A stretch of 64,000 nt of DNA from Bdellovibrio sp. (GTDB lineage Bacteria; Bdellovibrionota; Bacteriovoracia; Bacteriovoracales; Bacteriovoracaceae), in assembly GCA_016187935.1 (NCBI GenBank), contig JACPIU010000026.1, forward strand, positions 62,001 through 126,000, written 5' to 3'. Both the position numbers and the translations under genes were made by a program. Positions 61,596 to 64,000 of this stretch are shown here, in pieces (within the stretch, counting starts at the first letter, position 1; each line of letters starts with the position of its first letter). Below the pieces are notes generated by a model. That model ran no database searches. It saw nothing but the letters and a program-made list of their open reading frames with translations, and had not been told where the DNA came from.

Positions 61596-61611
61596 CTAAA
61601 TGGAGAATTAT

Positions 61612-62574
61612 ATGGCGAAAGTATTGGTGTTTGCAGAACCACATGGGACCACTGTTAAGTCGGTCACTTTTGAAATATTAGGAAAGGCCCAAGGCCACAA
61701 TCTGGAAGTTGTTACTATTGGTAACTTAGGTGCTGGCACTCTTCAAGATTTGGCCAAGTATGGCGCACAAAAAGTTCATACAATAAAGGGTAAAAATCTT
61801 GAAAAATATAGTCCTGAAGGCTATGCAGAGGCACTTCATGATTTTATCTCAAAAGGAAATTATGATTACGTTTTTGCAGGGGCGACCTCTGCAGGCAAAG
61901 ACTTTTTTCCCCGACTAGCTGGGATGTTTAATTCCGGCATGGCAAGCGATGTTGTAAATTTCCTTTTTGAAGGAGACAAGTGGTATGGCACTCGTCCTCT
62001 TTTTGCTGGAAAATGTCTTGCAAAAGTTGAATTACAGGGATCAAAGCCACACTTTATAACCATTCGGCCAAATGCTTTAGGCCTACCAAGTGCACCGAAA
62101 TCAGCATCACCAACAACTTCTGAATTCTCACATGATGTCACATCAATGCGCGCCGTGATTAAAGAGATAGTTAAAGGTGCTTCAGAAAAATTAGATCTGA
62201 CCGAAGCCAATATCATTGTAAGCGGTGGTCGTGCCATGGGAAATGCTGATAATTTTAAAGTTTTAAATCAATTGGCCGATGTCATTGGAGCAACTGTAGG
62301 AGCTAGCCGTGCTGCTGTTGATTCAGGTTTTGCACCTCACTCTATGCAGGTCGGACAAACGGGTAGAACCGTTTCTCCCTCACTTTACATTGCATGTGGG
62401 ATTTCTGGGGCCATTCAGCACTTGGCAGGAATGCGTACATCTAAAGTCATTGTTGCCATCAATACAGATAAAGATGCACCTATCTTTACTAAAGCCGATT
62501 ATGGAATCGTTGGGGATTTATTTAAAGTCGTACCTGTTTTGACGCAAGAATTAAAAAATCTACTTGGGAAATAG
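61612..62574 (+). CDS. etfA: Electron transfer flavoprotein alpha subunit
   Basis: 320 residues from the ATG at 61612, which has GGAG seven bases before it; an ATG at 61600 overlaps that site. The C-terminal FAD-binding motif is clear: GASRAAVDSGFAPHSMQVGQTG, then PSLYIACGISGAIQHLAGM and VIVAINTDKDAPIFTKADYGIVGDLF. The N-terminal part (MAKVLVFAEPHGTTVKSV) is the usual EtfA start. A strong bidirectional terminator follows. Confidence 0.97.
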   Translation: MAKVLVFAEPHGTTVKSVTFEILGKAQGHNLEVVTIGNLGAGTLQDLAKYGAQKVHTIKGKNLEKYSPEGYAEALHDFISKGNYDYVFAGATSAGKDFFPRLAGMFNSGMASDVVNFLFEGDKWYGTRPLFAGKCLAKVELQGSKPHFITIRPNALGLPSAPKSASPTTSEFSHDVTSMRAVIKEIVKGASEKLDLTEANIIVSGGRAMGNADNFKVLNQLADVIGATVGASRAAVDSGFAPHSMQVGQTGRTVSPSLYIACGISGAIQHLAGMRTSKVIVAINTDKDAPIFTKADYGIVGDLFKVVPVLTQELKNLLGK

Positions 62575-62588
62575 TGAAATGATATCCC

Positions 62589-62618
62589 TAAAAAAGGCTG
62601 CTTTTGCAGCCTTTTTTA
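62589..62618. terminator. Bidirectional intrinsic terminator
   Basis: AAAAAAGGCTGC-TTTT-GCAGCCTTTTTT: a 6-pair GC-rich stem flanked by A-run and T-run, so it can end both the plus-strand etfA transcript and the convergent minus-strand transcript. Confidence 0.9.
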
Positions 62619-63779
62619 TTTACTGGCAATATCTCTTGCTGTTTTAGCTCCGAAATCAAAACCACTTGCTTGGATTTTTTCTGCCATCTCTTCTGGAGTT
62701 ACAGTTTCAGTGGTCACTTCTTCAACGGGCGGAGCTGATTCTATTTTGGTATTCTGCAATTCACGCTGTTCAGCAGCTTGTTCTTGTTCTTCTATTTTTG
62801 CACGTACCATTTCTTGCGCATTATCAACACGATCCTCGACTACATTCTCAACTGCAGGAGTCTGTGACATGTCTTCTCTTAAATCTTGCTGCTTTTCAAA
62901 TTCACTTTGAGTTATAAAATTCAGGATTGCACCGGCCATAGGCCCTGTTGCGAAACGAACTCTAAAGGCACTTTGGCCGTTGTTGGTCAGAATTCCTGAT
63001 ACCGACTGACCTTCTAAATCAGCCGTAAACTGTCCACCGTCATTAATTTCAGCAAATGGAATTTCTATAGAATAGCTCTGGCCGTTGGCCGAAACTCTCA
63101 CATCAACATATTGAAGAACACCATCTCTAATTGTAGCTTTACCAGAGATAGCATCTCCTTCTAAAATTACATTCGTGACAGAGGGTAATAAAGCCTTCTC
63201 TAAAACTAATTCAACATCACTCAGAATCAAACCTTTCTTTTCTTCCTGCACAGAGGTTTTTGAAGTCTTATTTTCCTTATATTTCCCAACTGCTACTGCC
63301 ACTCTAGATTTTTCTTCATTTATCTTTCTAGCTTCGAGGATTTCAAAACCATTTTTCAATTTCTTAAAAATAGCTATCGTTTCCTGTTCTGAATAGAAGC
63401 TAATCCAGAAGATTTGCTGTTCATCATTATCAAGTTTGATTTGGCCATTTCCGATGAGTTCAAGTTTTACTTTAACATTCATGGCTTCATCTTCATCGCG
63501 AGTATTGATAAAATTATAGACCTGCCATGTACCAGTTATCTTACTATAATTTTCAGGGTTCAAAGGCATATAGCGGATGGCCGGTTCCTTTTTAAAGCCT
63601 GAAGCTACCTGCCGGGTAGAATCGTCGATGCGCTTTGAAAGAACCTGTGGCTTGTGTGCCATCATGAACTGACGAGAATGAAAGCTGAGATCATTAACCA
63701 TTCCCCAGGCCACGTATGCGCTACACAGAGGTATTAACCACAAGCAAGAGCGCATTTGATTTTTTTTGGCCTTGGCCAT
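62616..63779 (-). CDS. Membrane-anchored protein of unknown function
   Basis: 387 residues from the ATG at 63779, preceded by GGAG; a start at 63824 adds 15 residues without such a site. One N-terminal hydrophobic segment (SCLWLIPLCSAYVAWGMV) probably anchors the protein in the inner membrane. Residues about 85-145 and 205-290 are beta-rich domains (KITGTWQVYNFINTRDEDEAMN; GQSYSIEIPFAEINDGGQF). The C-terminal 90 residues are a charged Glu/Gln-rich coil (ENVVEDRVDNAQEMVRAKIEE). No family recognised. It is separated from etfA by a two-way terminator. Confidence 0.65.
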   Translation of the reverse strand: MAKAKKNQMRSCLWLIPLCSAYVAWGMVNDLSFHSRQFMMAHKPQVLSKRIDDSTRQVASGFKKEPAIRYMPLNPENYSKITGTWQVYNFINTRDEDEAMNVKVKLELIGNGQIKLDNDEQQIFWISFYSEQETIAIFKKLKNGFEILEARKINEEKSRVAVAVGKYKENKTSKTSVQEEKKGLILSDVELVLEKALLPSVTNVILEGDAISGKATIRDGVLQYVDVRVSANGQSYSIEIPFAEINDGGQFTADLEGQSVSGILTNNGQSAFRVRFATGPMAGAILNFITQSEFEKQQDLREDMSQTPAVENVVEDRVDNAQEMVRAKIEEQEQAAEQRELQNTKIESAPPVEEVTTETVTPEEMAEKIQASGFDFGAKTARDIASK

Positions 63780-63971
63780 GCAAAACTCCACGTTTGGATG
63801 TAACTTGTGCACAATTGATGCCATGTGCCCAAACGGAGTCCCAATGACCTAAAAATACTCAATTTGTCTGGTAAGTTCTCGATTTTATTTAATTAGATTA
63901 GGTACAAATTTAAACACTCAAAATTTTGAAGTGTCTCTTTTTTTGACAGTCACATCTGAGTTCGACAAAAA

Positions 63972-63992
63972 GGCCCAGGAAATACCTGGGCC
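63972..63992 (-). terminator. Intrinsic terminator of a minus-strand gene beyond the window
   Basis: GGCCCAGG-TATTT-CCTGGGCC on the minus strand is an 8-pair stem followed by five T residues. The gene it ends would lie to the right of the window. The preceding gap 63825-63971 shows no gene. Confidence 0.8.
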
Positions 63993-64000
63993 TTCAGTTA

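Overview
The window looks like a chromosome segment of a flagellated, Gram-negative bacterium with low GC content. Support for a Gram-negative envelope comes from lpxC, bamD, lspA/lgt, FlgH/FlgI L- and P-rings and several beta-barrel-like proteins ending in Phe. Overall gene style (AT-rich, many secreted proteins of unknown function, a CsrA/FliW-terminated flagellar operon, a fused IcmF mutase, AmgK/MurU) suggests Bdellovibrionota, perhaps the Bacteriovorax side. That placement is inference from gene content only. No transposon, prophage, CRISPR array or rRNA operon was seen.

1-6000 (minus strand): the classic tRNA-Thr/Tyr/Gly/Thr - tuf - tRNA-Trp - secE - nusG - rplKAJL - rpoB block, with rpoB cut by the window edge. 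It carries a consensus promoter, an L10-type leader, a tuf terminator and a strong rplL-rpoB hairpin. The only stretch over 300 bases without a protein gene is 5327-6003, which holds four tRNAs and their promoter. 6000-15550: lpxC-proS-TrmH methyltransferase, three secreted or outer-membrane proteins of unknown function, a secreted SUMF1-fold protein with its partner, and ruvC-ruvA-ruvB. 15700-23550: folD, gcvT-gcvH, a TonB-like protein, a class A penicillin-binding protein, a patatin-fold lipoprotein that lacks the catalytic serine, and xseB.

23700-32800 (plus strand): a flagellar block flgF-flgG-flgA-flgH-flgI-flgJ-flgM-flgN-flgK-flgL, then csrA and fliW. It builds distal rod, L/P rings and hook-filament junction and ends with the FlgM and CsrA/FliW control circuits. 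Three promoter-like sites lie inside it. 32800-36650 (minus): BatE-like, cyclic-nucleotide-binding protein, AI-2E-type permease, BamD and a TPR protein in one tight operon. 36750-39750: astA-astD of arginine succinyl catabolism.

39900-46000: tRNA-Asn, a protein of unknown function, a PduO-type cobalamin adenosyltransferase and the fused B12 mutase IcmF. 46000-50700 (minus): a tightly packed operon of a degenerate HtpX-like membrane protein, CHASE2 histidine kinase, NtrC-type regulator, lspA and lgt. 50900-57850: an endonuclease IV-like protein, small unknowns, a PilZ protein, a ferredoxin, and an operon of LysM lipoprotein, degenerate M48-like lipoprotein, AmgK-like kinase and MurU-like nucleotidyltransferase, followed by a deoxynucleoside kinase. 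58000-64000: a beta-barrel protein, an LptM-like small lipoprotein, folK, an acyl-CoA dehydrogenase with etfB-etfA, and a secreted protein of unknown function.

The main unusual theme is three envelope proteins that keep a hydrolase fold but have lost catalytic residues: one patatin-like and two M48-like. Other points are a FlgG with a Sec-type signal peptide, a sensor/regulator pair placed in one operon with the lipoprotein-processing enzymes, and two flagellar promoters sharing an upstream 10-mer at positions differing by one helical turn.
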